Shown here: piece after piece, positions 18,183-26,488 of the stretch | Position numbering within the stretch: position 1 is the stretch's first letter | Layout of the letters: the number at the start of each line of letters is the position of its first letter | Source of the DNA: Pseudomonas antarctica | GTDB lineage: Bacteria; Pseudomonadota; Gammaproteobacteria; Pseudomonadales; Pseudomonadaceae | Assembly: GCF_001647715.1 (NCBI RefSeq) | Contig: NZ_CP015600.1 | Span: 3,534,001-3,598,000 of the forward strand | Length of the DNA: 64,000 bases | Reading direction: 5' to 3' | Made by a program: the position numbers and the translations under genes | Notes under the pieces: generated by a model | Seen by the model: the letters and a program-made list of their open reading frames with translations, nothing else | What the model was told of the DNA's origin: nothing | The model's database searches: none

Positions 18183-18673
18183 GCAGCCTCGACCAACTGC
18201 AACCCCTGATCGCCCCGCCGGCCATCGGCTTCTGGCCCCCTGCGCCGGGCTGGTGGCTGTTGCTGCTGGTGATTCCGCTGTGCGCCTGGGGGTTGTGGTG
18301 GCTGCGCCGTTTCCTGCCGGCGCGCCGCCCGGTCGCGCGTGCCGAACAACCGCTGGACCCGCTGCGCATCACCGCCCTGGCAGAGCTTGCGCTGATGCCA
18401 AAACCTTACGACGGCGCCCCCGCCGGCGCCTGGCTGCAACAGCTCAACGGCTTGCTCAAGCGCCTGTGCCGCAACGACTACCCCTACAGCCAGAGCCACA
18501 CCCTCAACGGCCGCAAATGGCTGGCGTTCCTCGACAACCGCTGCCCTGCTGCCGGCCTGACCCGCTGGATGGTGCTGGTGGAAGGCGCCTACAAACCCGA
18601 ATGCAAACTCGACGACAAGGCTATCGCCGGCCTGACCCAAGCCGTCGACACCTGGATTCGCAAACATGTTTGA
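18179..18673 (+). CDS. DUF4381 domain-containing membrane protein
   Basis: A 164-residue protein with one transmembrane helix near residues 22-42 (GWWLLLLVIPLCAWGLWWL), the usual pattern of DUF4381 members in MoxR-VWA operons. The remaining ~110 residues form a cytoplasmic or periplasmic domain (LNGLLKRLCRNDYPYSQ...). It overlaps both the upstream DUF58 gene (4 nt) and the downstream VWA gene (8 nt). The function is unknown but it should be part of the same membrane complex. Confidence 0.9.
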   Translation: MSSLDQLQPLIAPPAIGFWPPAPGWWLLLLVIPLCAWGLWWLRRFLPARRPVARAEQPLDPLRITALAELALMPKPYDGAPAGAWLQQLNGLLKRLCRNDYPYSQSHTLNGRKWLAFLDNRCPAAGLTRWMVLVEGAYKPECKLDDKAIAGLTQAVDTWIRKHV

Positions 18674-19754
18674 GTTCGCCTGGCCGTGGATCTTCGCCCT
18701 GTTGCCATTGCCCTGGCTGATGCGGCTGATCCTGCCCGTGGCCGACAGCGGCGAGCCCGCCCTGAAAGTCAGCTACCTCGCCGACCTCGAAGGCCTGGCC
18801 CGTCGTCGCGCGCGCGTCAACCTGCCGGGCTGGCGCCAGCAGGCGCCCTTCGTGGTGCTGTGGCTGCTGCTGCTGAGCGCTGCCGCCCGCCCGGAATGGC
18901 TCGGCGAACCGCTGCCGATTGCCGCCAGCGGCCGCGACTTGCTGGTGGCGGTGGACGTGTCCGGCTCCATGGACTTCCCGGATATGCACTGGCAAGACGA
19001 TGACGTCAGCCGCCTGAGCCTGGTCCAACACCTGCTCGGGGACTTCCTGGAAAGCCGCGAAGGCGACCGCGTCGGCCTGATCCTGTTTGGCAGCCAGGCC
19101 TACCTGCAAGCGCCGCTGACCTTCGACCGGCGCACCGTGCGCACTTGGCTGGACGAAGCGCGCATCGGCATTGCCGGCAAGAACACCGCCATCGGTGATG
19201 CGATTGGCCTGGCCCTGAAACGCCTGCGCCAGCGCCCGGCGCAAAGCCGCGTGCTGATCCTGGTCACCGATGGCGCCAACAACGCCGGGCAAATCGACCC
19301 GTTGACCGCCGCACGCCTGGCCGCTGAAGAAGGCGTGAAAATCTACCCCATCGGCATTGGCGCCGACCCCGAGCAAACCGGCTCCCTGGGCATCCTCGGC
19401 GTCAACCCGAGCCTCGACCTCGACGAACCCGCGTTGAAGGCGATTGCCGACGCGACCGGTGGCCGCTACTTCCGCGCCCGCGACGGCAACGAGCTGCAAA
19501 AGATCAAGGACACCCTCGACCAGCTTGAGCCTGTTGCGCAACAACCGACACAAGCCCGCCCGGCCCAGGCGCTTTACAGTGCGCCATTGGCCCTGGCGTT
19601 GATCCTGAGCATGTTGCTGGTGGTCCAGGAACGCTGGCCCAACAACGCGCTGCAACGCTTACTCAATAAACTCTCGACCAAGGGCATTTTCCTGCAACAG
19701 CACCCCGAATGGCGCCAACGCCTCAAACGCCTGCGTTTGCGGAGGCGTCGATGA
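18666..19754 (+). CDS. VWA domain-containing membrane protein (BatA-like)
   Basis: A 362-residue protein with two N-terminal hydrophobic segments, a periplasmic VWA domain and a C-terminal transmembrane helix near residues 300-320. The metal-ion-dependent adhesion site is intact: D97-V-S-G-S-M (DxSxS), then later TDGANNAGQ. This matches BatA-type proteins. It is translated with its neighbours by overlapping start and stop codons. It probably pairs with the next VWA protein and with the MoxR ATPase. Confidence 0.92.
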   Translation: MFEFAWPWIFALLPLPWLMRLILPVADSGEPALKVSYLADLEGLARRRARVNLPGWRQQAPFVVLWLLLLSAAARPEWLGEPLPIAASGRDLLVAVDVSGSMDFPDMHWQDDDVSRLSLVQHLLGDFLESREGDRVGLILFGSQAYLQAPLTFDRRTVRTWLDEARIGIAGKNTAIGDAIGLALKRLRQRPAQSRVLILVTDGANNAGQIDPLTAARLAAEEGVKIYPIGIGADPEQTGSLGILGVNPSLDLDEPALKAIADATGGRYFRARDGNELQKIKDTLDQLEPVAQQPTQARPAQALYSAPLALALILSMLLVVQERWPNNALQRLLNKLSTKGIFLQQHPEWRQRLKRLRLRRRR

Positions 19755-21490
19755 TCGACCTGTGGCCGCACTGGTTCCGTCCCTGGTGGCAGTTGTTGTT
19801 GCCGCTGCTCGGCTGGCTGCTGTGGCAGCTTTGGCATCGGCAAAAACGCGCCGGGCGCTGGCAGATGATCCTGCCACCGGCCTTTCATGCGGTGTTGCTC
19901 AGTGGTGGCAACGGTCGCGAAAGCAAATCGCCGTGGGTGCTGCTGGGTGTCGGCTGGCTACTGGCCGTGTTGGCCTTGTTGGGTCCCAGCTGGCAAAGGG
20001 TTGAACAGTCCAGCCAGAAACCCTCCGACCCGGTCGTGGTGCTGCTGGAATTGACCCCGGAAATGCTCGCCACCGACAGCCCACCCAATCGCCTGGAGCA
20101 AGCGCGGCGCAAGCTGTATGACTTGCTGCAAGCACGCGACAATGCGCCGACCGCAATCGTCGTGTATGCCGGTAGCGCCCACACCCTGGTGCCGCTGTCG
20201 GATGACCTGGCCACCAGCCGTAACCTGCTCGAGGCCCTGCGCCCTTCGATCATGCCCGAGCCCGGCCATCGCGCCGACCTGGCAGTGGCCAAGGCGCTGG
20301 GTTTGCTTAAACAGGGCGGCCTCGGTCAGGGGCGCCTGCTGCTGGTGGGCTCGTCGCTGTCGAAACAGGAACGCCAAGGCATTCGGCTGCAGCTGCAAGG
20401 TGGGCAGGCGCCAACGCTGTCGATCCTCGGCATCGGCAGCCGTGAAGGCACACCGGTGACCCAGGAAAGCGGCGAGTTCCTCAAGGACGACCAAGGCGCG
20501 ATCCTGGTGCCGCGCCTCGACAGCCCGACCCTCAAGGCCTTCGCCAGTGAAATGGGCGGCCGTTACCGCGCCGCACGCCTGGACGACAAAGACCTGCGTC
20601 AACTCAACCTGCTCGACGGCCCGCAAACCCTGCGCAACGATGGCCAACTGTTGCACCTCGACGCCTGGGCCGACCAGGGTTACTGGCTGCTCCTGCCGCT
20701 GTTGCTCCTCGCTGCCTGCGCCGGGCGCCGTGGCTGGCTGTTTTGTTTGCCTTTGCTGTTACTCGGGGCGCCGCAACCAAGTTACGCCTTTGAACTTCAG
20801 GACCTGTGGCTGCGCCCCGACCAGCAGGGCCAGTACCTGCTCAAGCACAAGCGCCCCGCCGAAGCGGCCGAGCGCTTCGAGGACCCGCAATGGCAAGGCG
20901 TGGCGCTGTACGAGGCCGGTAACTATGCCGAGGCTATCAAGCGTTTTGCCCAAGGCAATGACGCCTACTCCCACTACAATCGTGGTAACGCCCTGGCCAA
21001 ATCCGGCGAACTGGAAGCGGCCATCGACGCCTACGAACAGGCGCTGGAGGCCCAGCCCGACCTGCAACCAGCGCTCAAAAACAAAGCCTTGGTGGAAAGC
21101 GTGATGCAGCAACAAGCACAGCCCGAACCGACCAAGCCGGCAAAAAACGAAGATGACGAAACCACCCAGCCCGGCCAAACTGCGCAACCGGGCAATACCG
21201 GGCAAAGTGCCACAGGTGGCGAGCAATCACCCCAGGGCCAGGGTGAGACCGGCACCGGCGAGAGCCAATCAGGCACTGCGCCAAAAGCCGGCGGCAACGA
21301 CGTACCGGGCAGCGAGTTAGGGGATGAGCAAACCACCACCCCGCCCTTGCGCCCTGCCGATGCCAGCATTGACGGCGAACATCGCCAGGCCCTGGAGCAA
21401 TGGCTGCAGGAGATCCCGGACAACCCCGGCGAACTGCTGCGCCGCAAATTCTGGTACGAACAGCAACAACATCAGGACAAGACTCGATGA
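19751..21490 (+). CDS. VWA and TPR domain fusion protein (BatB/BatC-like)
   Basis: A 579-residue membrane protein: two N-terminal transmembrane segments, a VWA domain, another membrane segment near residues 315-340, then TPR repeats (AIDAYEQALEAQPDLQPALKNKA) and a Gln/Gly/Thr-rich disordered tail. In other bacteria BatB (VWA) and BatC (TPR) are separate. Unlike the upstream protein, its expected metal-site loop reads LLELTPEMLATD, with the DxSxS residues missing, so the VWA domain is probably structural. The ATG at 19751 follows GGAGGCG and overlaps the previous stop codon by 4 nt. Confidence 0.9.
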   Translation: MIDLWPHWFRPWWQLLLPLLGWLLWQLWHRQKRAGRWQMILPPAFHAVLLSGGNGRESKSPWVLLGVGWLLAVLALLGPSWQRVEQSSQKPSDPVVVLLELTPEMLATDSPPNRLEQARRKLYDLLQARDNAPTAIVVYAGSAHTLVPLSDDLATSRNLLEALRPSIMPEPGHRADLAVAKALGLLKQGGLGQGRLLLVGSSLSKQERQGIRLQLQGGQAPTLSILGIGSREGTPVTQESGEFLKDDQGAILVPRLDSPTLKAFASEMGGRYRAARLDDKDLRQLNLLDGPQTLRNDGQLLHLDAWADQGYWLLLPLLLLAACAGRRGWLFCLPLLLLGAPQPSYAFELQDLWLRPDQQGQYLLKHKRPAEAAERFEDPQWQGVALYEAGNYAEAIKRFAQGNDAYSHYNRGNALAKSGELEAAIDAYEQALEAQPDLQPALKNKALVESVMQQQAQPEPTKPAKNEDDETTQPGQTAQPGNTGQSATGGEQSPQGQGETGTGESQSGTAPKAGGNDVPGSELGDEQTTTPPLRPADASIDGEHRQALEQWLQEIPDNPGELLRRKFWYEQQQHQDKTR

Positions 21491-23127
21491 GCCGCCGCAC
21501 CACCCTTCTGCTCCTGCTTGCGTTGTCGGCAGGCCACGCCCAGGCGGAAAACCTCGTCGCCAGCGTCGACCGCAGCCGCGTCAATTCCGGGGAAACGGTG
21601 GAACTGACGGTGGAGTCCAGCGACGTCACCCAATTCGGCAAACCCGACCTGTCGCCCCTCGACGCACAGTTCGAAGTCAGCGGCACCCGCCAGATCAACC
21701 AGCTCACCACCCTGGGCGGCGATAACCACGCCACCACGCGCTGGATCATCACCCTGCTGCCCAAGGAAAACGGCACCGTGGTGATTCCGCCGCTGCAAGT
21801 CGGTGAGCTCAAGACCCAGCCGATCAGCCTGCAAGTGGTCGAAACGGCCAGCCAGAACACCAGCGCCGAACTGGCCCCGGTGTTCATCGAAACCAGCCTC
21901 GACCAAACCAGCGTGTACGTCCAGGCCCAGGCCCTGTTGACCGTGCGCGTTTATCATTCGGTGTCGCTGTATGACGACAGCAGCCTCACGCCGTTGCAGA
22001 TTCCGGATGCACGCATCGAGCAGTTGGGTGAGTCGCGCACCTACGAGAAAGTCATCAACAGCATTCGCCATGGCGTGATCGAAACCCGCTACGCGATCTA
22101 CCCGCAGCACAGCGGCGCATTGATGATTCCGGCGCAGACCTTCAGTGCGACCCTGGTGGAATCGCGCCCGCCCCAAGAGAACACGCTGCAAGGCACCAAA
22201 CCGGGCAAGTTGATTCACGTCAGCTCGGCCGAGTTGCCGTTGACGGTCAAACCCAAGCCGGAATTCTACCCCGCCGATGCGCCCTGGTTGCCTGCGCGCA
22301 GCCTGAACCTGAGCGAAGCCTGGAACCCCGCGCCTGATCACGTGCAGGTCGGCGACTCCTTGACCCGCAGCCTCACAGTCAAGGCCGAGGGCCTTTCCAG
22401 CGCGCAACTGCCGGCGCTGCCCAGCACCGACATCAACGGCCTGCGCCGCTACCCCGACCAACCGGTGCTCGCCAACCAGAGCAACGACCACGGCCTGACA
22501 GGCAGCCGCGAAGACCGCGAAGCGCTGGTGCTGACCCGCGCCGGCGCTGTCGAACTGCCGGCCGTGGAAGTGGTGTGGTGGAACACCCACGAAGACCACC
22601 TCGAACGCACCAGCCTGCCCGCGCGCACCTTGCAAGTGGCGACCAACCCGAGCCTGGTGGTGGACACCCCCGCCACGCCGACGGTAATTACTGCGCCAGA
22701 CGATGACCGCCTGTGGCTGTGGCAACTGAGCACACTGATCTTTGTGTGCACCACGCTGCTGGGCTTCGGCCTGTGGTGGCGTGCGCGTCGGCAACCGGCC
22801 GTGCAACGTGCCGCGCAAACCGGCCCAAGCCCGCGCAGCCTGCTCGACGACCTCAAGCGCGCCACCCAGGCCAACGACCCGCAGGCCACGCGCCAGGCAC
22901 TGGACGCCTGGGCGCGGCAACAGCCGGAAACCCTGGCGGATATGGCCGCGCGGTTTGTGCCGTTGTCGGATGCGCTGGATGGGCTGAACGGCGCGCTGTA
23001 CAGCGAAAGCGGCCAATATTGGCTGGGCGAAGACTTGTGGCGCGCGATAAAAGCCATTCCTACGGCTGAACGCGAACAAGACCCGGCGACGGATACCACC
23101 AGCCTGCCGCCGCTGTATCCCAAGTAA
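21487..23127 (+). CDS. BatD family protein
   Basis: A 546-residue exported protein with a cleavable signal (LLLLLALSAGHAQA), a large extracytoplasmic beta-sandwich region typical of BatD (DUF7939-type oxygen-tolerance protein) and a C-terminal transmembrane helix (residues ~410-430) followed by an arginine-rich cytoplasmic tail. Its ATG overlaps the stop of the VWA-TPR gene (ATGA). BatD closes the operon and is thought to work with BatA/B at the inner membrane. A REPIN array follows. Confidence 0.9.
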   Translation: MSRRTTLLLLLALSAGHAQAENLVASVDRSRVNSGETVELTVESSDVTQFGKPDLSPLDAQFEVSGTRQINQLTTLGGDNHATTRWIITLLPKENGTVVIPPLQVGELKTQPISLQVVETASQNTSAELAPVFIETSLDQTSVYVQAQALLTVRVYHSVSLYDDSSLTPLQIPDARIEQLGESRTYEKVINSIRHGVIETRYAIYPQHSGALMIPAQTFSATLVESRPPQENTLQGTKPGKLIHVSSAELPLTVKPKPEFYPADAPWLPARSLNLSEAWNPAPDHVQVGDSLTRSLTVKAEGLSSAQLPALPSTDINGLRRYPDQPVLANQSNDHGLTGSREDREALVLTRAGAVELPAVEVVWWNTHEDHLERTSLPARTLQVATNPSLVVDTPATPTVITAPDDDRLWLWQLSTLIFVCTTLLGFGLWWRARRQPAVQRAAQTGPSPRSLLDDLKRATQANDPQATRQALDAWARQQPETLADMAARFVPLSDALDGLNGALYSESGQYWLGEDLWRAIKAIPTAEREQDPATDTTSLPPLYPK

Positions 23128-23156
23128 ATCCCGGGCTGCCTCACCCCACAAAACCT

Positions 23157-24047
23157 ATGTGGGAACTGGCTTGTGTGGGAGCCGGGCTTGCCCGCGATGC
23201 AGGCACCTCGCTGTTTCAGATGTTCCGAGGTGATGCCATCGCAGGCAAGCCAGCTCCCACAGAAAAGCGCAGCGCCACGGCCTGGCAGATAAACTCGGTC
23301 AAACTGTGGGAGCCGGGCTTGCCCGCGATGGCATCAACTGCTTATACCTGATGTACCGAGGTGCCTGCATCGCAGGCAAGCCAGCTCCCACAGAAAAGCG
23401 CAGCGCCGCGCCTGGCAGCTAAACTCGGTCAAACTGTGGGAGCCGGGCTTGCCCGCGATGGCATCAACTGCTTATGCCTGATGTACCGAGGTGTCTGCAT
23501 CGCAGGCAAGCCAGCTCCCACAGAAAAGCGCAGCGCCAGGGCCTGACAGCTAAACTCAGTCAAACTGTGGGAGCGAGCTTGCTCGCGATGGCATCAACGG
23601 CTTATGCCTGATGTACCGAGGTGTCTGCATCGCAGGCAAGCCAGCTCCCACAGAAAAGCGCAGCGCCACGGCCTGACAGCTAAACTCAGTCAAACTGTGG
23701 GAGCGAGCTTGCTCGCGATGGCATCAACGGCTTATGCCTGATGTACCGAGGTGTCTGCATCGCAGGCAAGCCAGCTCCCACAGAAAAGCGCAGCGCCTCG
23801 GCCTGGCAGCTAAACTCGGTCAAATTGTGGGAGCGAGCTTGCTCGCGATGGCATCAACGGCTTATGCCTGATGTACCGAGGTGTCTGCATCGCAGGCAAG
23901 CCAGCCCCCACAGAAAAGCGCAGCGCCACGGCCTGGCAGATAAACTCGGTCAAATTGTGGGAGCGGGCTTGCTCGCGAATGCGGTGGTTCAGTTACAAAT
24001 GTGCTGACTGACCCACCGCTTTCGCGAGCAAGCCCGCTCCCACATTT
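23157..24047. repeat. Tandem REPIN array, ~130-bp period, 7 units
   Basis: Left REP heads (GTGGGAGC...) start at 23175, 23306, 23436, 23567, 23697, 23827 and 23957, so the period is 130-131 bp. Each of the first six units ends with the same right arm, CATCGCAGGCAAGCCAGC plus TCCCACAG, and a shared linker (AAAGCGCAGCGCC...). Left arms change along the array: CCGGGCTTGCCCGC in units 1-3, GCGAGCTTGCTCGC in 4-6, and a different REPIN type in unit 7. No coding gene is supported. Confidence 0.93.
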
Positions 24048-24085
24048 GGATCTCATTACATCAGGTGGATGCTGTGTTGCACTGC

Positions 24086-24427
24086 TTCTGCTCTGCTTTT
24101 GCTTCAACCACTCAGGTCGGCTACCAGGCCGCCGTGCTCTGCTGTTGATCTTGATCTGAGAGGCCCCGTTAACCACGCTGGCCGAACGCAGGCTTGAATC
24201 CGTGGGTAACCCGGCAGGACGCCGGGTTAGCCGCACTGGGCCAGGGATGGCCCATTGCGGCGGCCCACGGATTCAAGCCGGAGTGCGGGCATGCCGAGCC
24301 TAAGCGAGGCACCGAGTGGTGGGGCAAAGCGTTTTTTGGTTACTTTTTTAGGCGCTTTGTAAAAAAGTGACCCGCCGTAAGGGCGGAACCCTAAGCAGCC
24401 GTTACCGCAGCAACGGATATGTACTCA
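24086..24427. repeat. Dispersed structured repeat, copy 2
   Basis: Second copy of the element at 9779-10146, with a core at 24192-24278. It differs from copy 1 by a small deletion in the 5' module and a handful of substitutions, including the paired change G9953-C9974 to A24235-T24256 within one stem. Confidence 0.9.
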
Positions 24428-24578
24428 TATCTACCTAAACGCCTGATCGACATGCATTGTTAAAGGCCAGCAATCCATATCCCTTTAATTTGCGGGAAGT
24501 TTCCTAGACAATCCTTCGGCCTTGCGCCTGCTCACTCCACTGGCTAGCCTTCGCTCCGTCGCTGCATATCAGCGATCA
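24428..24578. other. Non-coding interval, little identifiable
   Basis: Stretch between the dispersed repeat and the structured leader. The only clear element is a CGCTG/CAGCG hairpin near 24560-24574. No gene is supported. Confidence 0.4.
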
Positions 24579-24734
24579 GGGGTGAGATCCTGTGATGTGA
24601 TTAGGTACCAAGTGCCACAACCGCGAGCAACATGCTCTATGGCGGCTGTGTGCGGGCAGACTTCGGTCTGACCGGGTGTACCTGACCGGCAATCTCACCC
24701 CGCACATAGCTGCCACCTTTTGACGAGTGAGATC
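24579..24734 (+). promoter_or_regulatory. Structured leader (candidate cis-regulatory RNA) of DUF3077-like gene
   Basis: A 17-bp stem, TGGCGGCTGTGTGCGGG (24640-24656) with CCGCACATAGCTGCCA (to 24715), encloses a CAGAC-TTCG-GTCTG hairpin (24657-24670), a classic stable tetraloop, and a CCGG...CCGG arm. The stem's two non-Watson-Crick positions are both G-U if transcribed. ATCTCACCCC (24692-24701) can instead pair with GGGGTGAGAT (24579-24588), or its first seven bases with GTGAGAT (24727-24733). The ribosome site AGGAG lies ~30 nt downstream. Confidence 0.6.
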
Positions 24735-24773
24735 GGCAAGAGAATGGCTCCAGATCTTTCAGGAGATTCATTC

Positions 24774-25073
24774 ATGCATAAAATCGTCCCAGACCCACCC
24801 CGCTTCACCCCCGACCGCGAAATCTTCGAACGCGCCCTGAGCCACTACCTACAACCCGACTCACCGCCGTCCTTCACCGTGCACCACGACCTCAGCTTCG
24901 AAGACGCCCTCGCCCAAATCTGCGACTTGCTGCGCTGTGCAGCCGCCACCGCAGCCGTTTCCAGCCAAGGGTTGAGCGGCGATCAACGCCACATCGCCGG
25001 TGCCACCGAGCACCTGATCGACAGCGCCAAAACCCTCGCCGACCGCGCGCTGGACTGCCTGCACGCCGCATGA
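24774..25073 (+). CDS. DUF3077/DUF6124-like small protein
   Basis: A 99-residue protein with an N-terminal PDPPRFTPDREIFERALSHYL segment and a C-terminal helical region (DLSFEDALAQICDLL...ADRALDCLHAA), the layout of a Pseudomonas-specific family annotated DUF3077 or DUF6124. It has no export signal. The ATG at 24774 is 8 nt after AGGAG; an upstream ATG at 24720 would lie inside the structured leader. Function unknown. Its long structured leader suggests post-transcriptional control. Confidence 0.75.
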   Translation: MHKIVPDPPRFTPDREIFERALSHYLQPDSPPSFTVHHDLSFEDALAQICDLLRCAAATAAVSSQGLSGDQRHIAGATEHLIDSAKTLADRALDCLHAA

Positions 25074-25078
25074 CCCCT

Positions 25079-25165
25079 GTTGGAGCTGGCTTGCCTGCGA
25101 TACAGACACCTCGGTCTTTCTGTCACACCGAGGTGATGCCATCGCAGGCAAGCCAGCTCCCACAG
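25079..25165. repeat. REPIN (GGAGCTGGCTTGCCTGCGAT type)
   Basis: Inverted REP units around a spacer with its own CACCTCGG/CCGAGGTG dyad. It lies between the DUF3077-like gene and sbcD. Confidence 0.88.
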
Positions 25166-25246
25166 TTGATCTGGGTCAGCCGCGGGCACGGTGTGGGCTT
25201 TTACAGGTAAACTCCCCTCCTTTTCATCTTCTCCACGGAGTTCGCC

Positions 25247-26488
25247 TTGCGTCTGTTCCACACCTCCGACTGGCACCTTGGCCAAAACCTGCATGGCCAG
25301 GAACGCGACTTCGAACACGCCTGTTTTCTCGAGTGGCTGCTGGGTCAATTAAAAGCCGAGCAGCCGGATGTGTTGCTGATCGCCGGGGACATCTTCGACA
25401 CGGTCAACCCGCCGCTCAAGGCCCAGGAGCGTCTGTATGACTTCATCATCAGCGCCCACGAACAAAACCCGACACTCACGATTGTGATGATCGCCGGCAA
25501 CCACGACTCCGGCTCGCGTATCGAGTTGCCGGCGCCGTTGATGCGCCGTTTGCGCACCCATGCCCTGGGGCGGGTGCTGTGGCTGGATGATGGCCAACTG
25601 GATGCCGACCGGTTGCTGATCCCGCTGCCTGACGCCAAAGGCAAGATCGCCGCCTGGTGCCTGGCGCTGCCATTTTTGCGCCCGGCGGAAGTCACCGGCG
25701 CGCACTTGGGCGACGACTACCTGCGCGGCATCGGCCAGGTACATGAATGGCTGATCACCGCCGCCAATGCCAAACGCAAAAAAGGCCAGGCGCTGATTGC
25801 CATCAGCCACGCGCACATGGCGGGTGGTTCGGTGTCGGAAGACTCCGAGCGCAGCCTGATCATCGGCAATGCCGAGGCGCTACCCGCCAGCCTGTTCGAT
25901 GCCAGCGTGAGTTATGTGGCCCTCGGCCATTTGCACAAGCCGCAGCGGGTAAATGGCGAGGACAGGATTCGCTACAGTGGCTCGCCGATCCCCTTGTCGT
26001 TTTCCGAAATCGGCTACAAGCACCAAATTCTCGATGTGACCTTTCAGGGCCAATGCCTGGTGAGTGTCGAGCCGCGCCTGATTCCGCGTTCGGTCAACCT
26101 GCAACGCCTGGAAGCCGCGCCGCTGGCAGATATCCTCAAGCAGTTGGCGGATCTGCCCGACATCGACCTGCTCGCCGAAACCCAGCGCCACCCATGGCTG
26201 GAAGTGCGCGTGCGCCTCGATGAGCCGCAACCGGACCTGCGCCAGCAAATCGAAACCGCCCTGCAAGGCAAGGCCGTGCGCCTGGTGCGCATTGCCGCCG
26301 AATATGCCGGCAAACGCGGCAGTGACGAGACTGACGACGAGCGCCTGATCGAACTCGACCAGCTCACGCCCCAGGAGCTGTTCAGCCGCGCGTGGCAGGA
26401 CAGCTATGGCAGTGAAGTGGATGAACAGACCTTGAAGGACTTCGCCGTGCTGCTCCAGGAAGTGCAACAGGAGGGCGAACAGCCATGA
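25247..26488 (+). CDS. sbcD: Exonuclease subunit SbcD (Mre11-like nuclease)
   Basis: A 413-residue Mre11-type phosphodiesterase, the nuclease half of SbcCD, which cleaves hairpins and DNA ends at palindromes and blocked breaks. The manganese-binding motifs are in order: HTSDWHLGQ, LIAGDIFD, IAGNHDSGSR, ISHAHMAGG and ALGHLHKPQ. The start is TTG at 25247 with an ACGGAG ribosome site; the resulting LRLFHTSDWH N-terminus is the family norm. The stop overlaps the sbcC start by 4 nt. Confidence 0.96.
   Translation: MRLFHTSDWHLGQNLHGQERDFEHACFLEWLLGQLKAEQPDVLLIAGDIFDTVNPPLKAQERLYDFIISAHEQNPTLTIVMIAGNHDSGSRIELPAPLMRRLRTHALGRVLWLDDGQLDADRLLIPLPDAKGKIAAWCLALPFLRPAEVTGAHLGDDYLRGIGQVHEWLITAANAKRKKGQALIAISHAHMAGGSVSEDSERSLIIGNAEALPASLFDASVSYVALGHLHKPQRVNGEDRIRYSGSPIPLSFSEIGYKHQILDVTFQGQCLVSVEPRLIPRSVNLQRLEAAPLADILKQLADLPDIDLLAETQRHPWLEVRVRLDEPQPDLRQQIETALQGKAVRLVRIAAEYAGKRGSDETDDERLIELDQLTPQELFSRAWQDSYGSEVDEQTLKDFAVLLQEVQQEGEQP

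Noticed and set aside
23157..24047. Regularly spaced repeats that could be mistaken for a CRISPR array.
   Set aside because: The ~130-bp units are almost fully conserved including 'spacers', contain inverted REP arms, and no cas gene is nearby.
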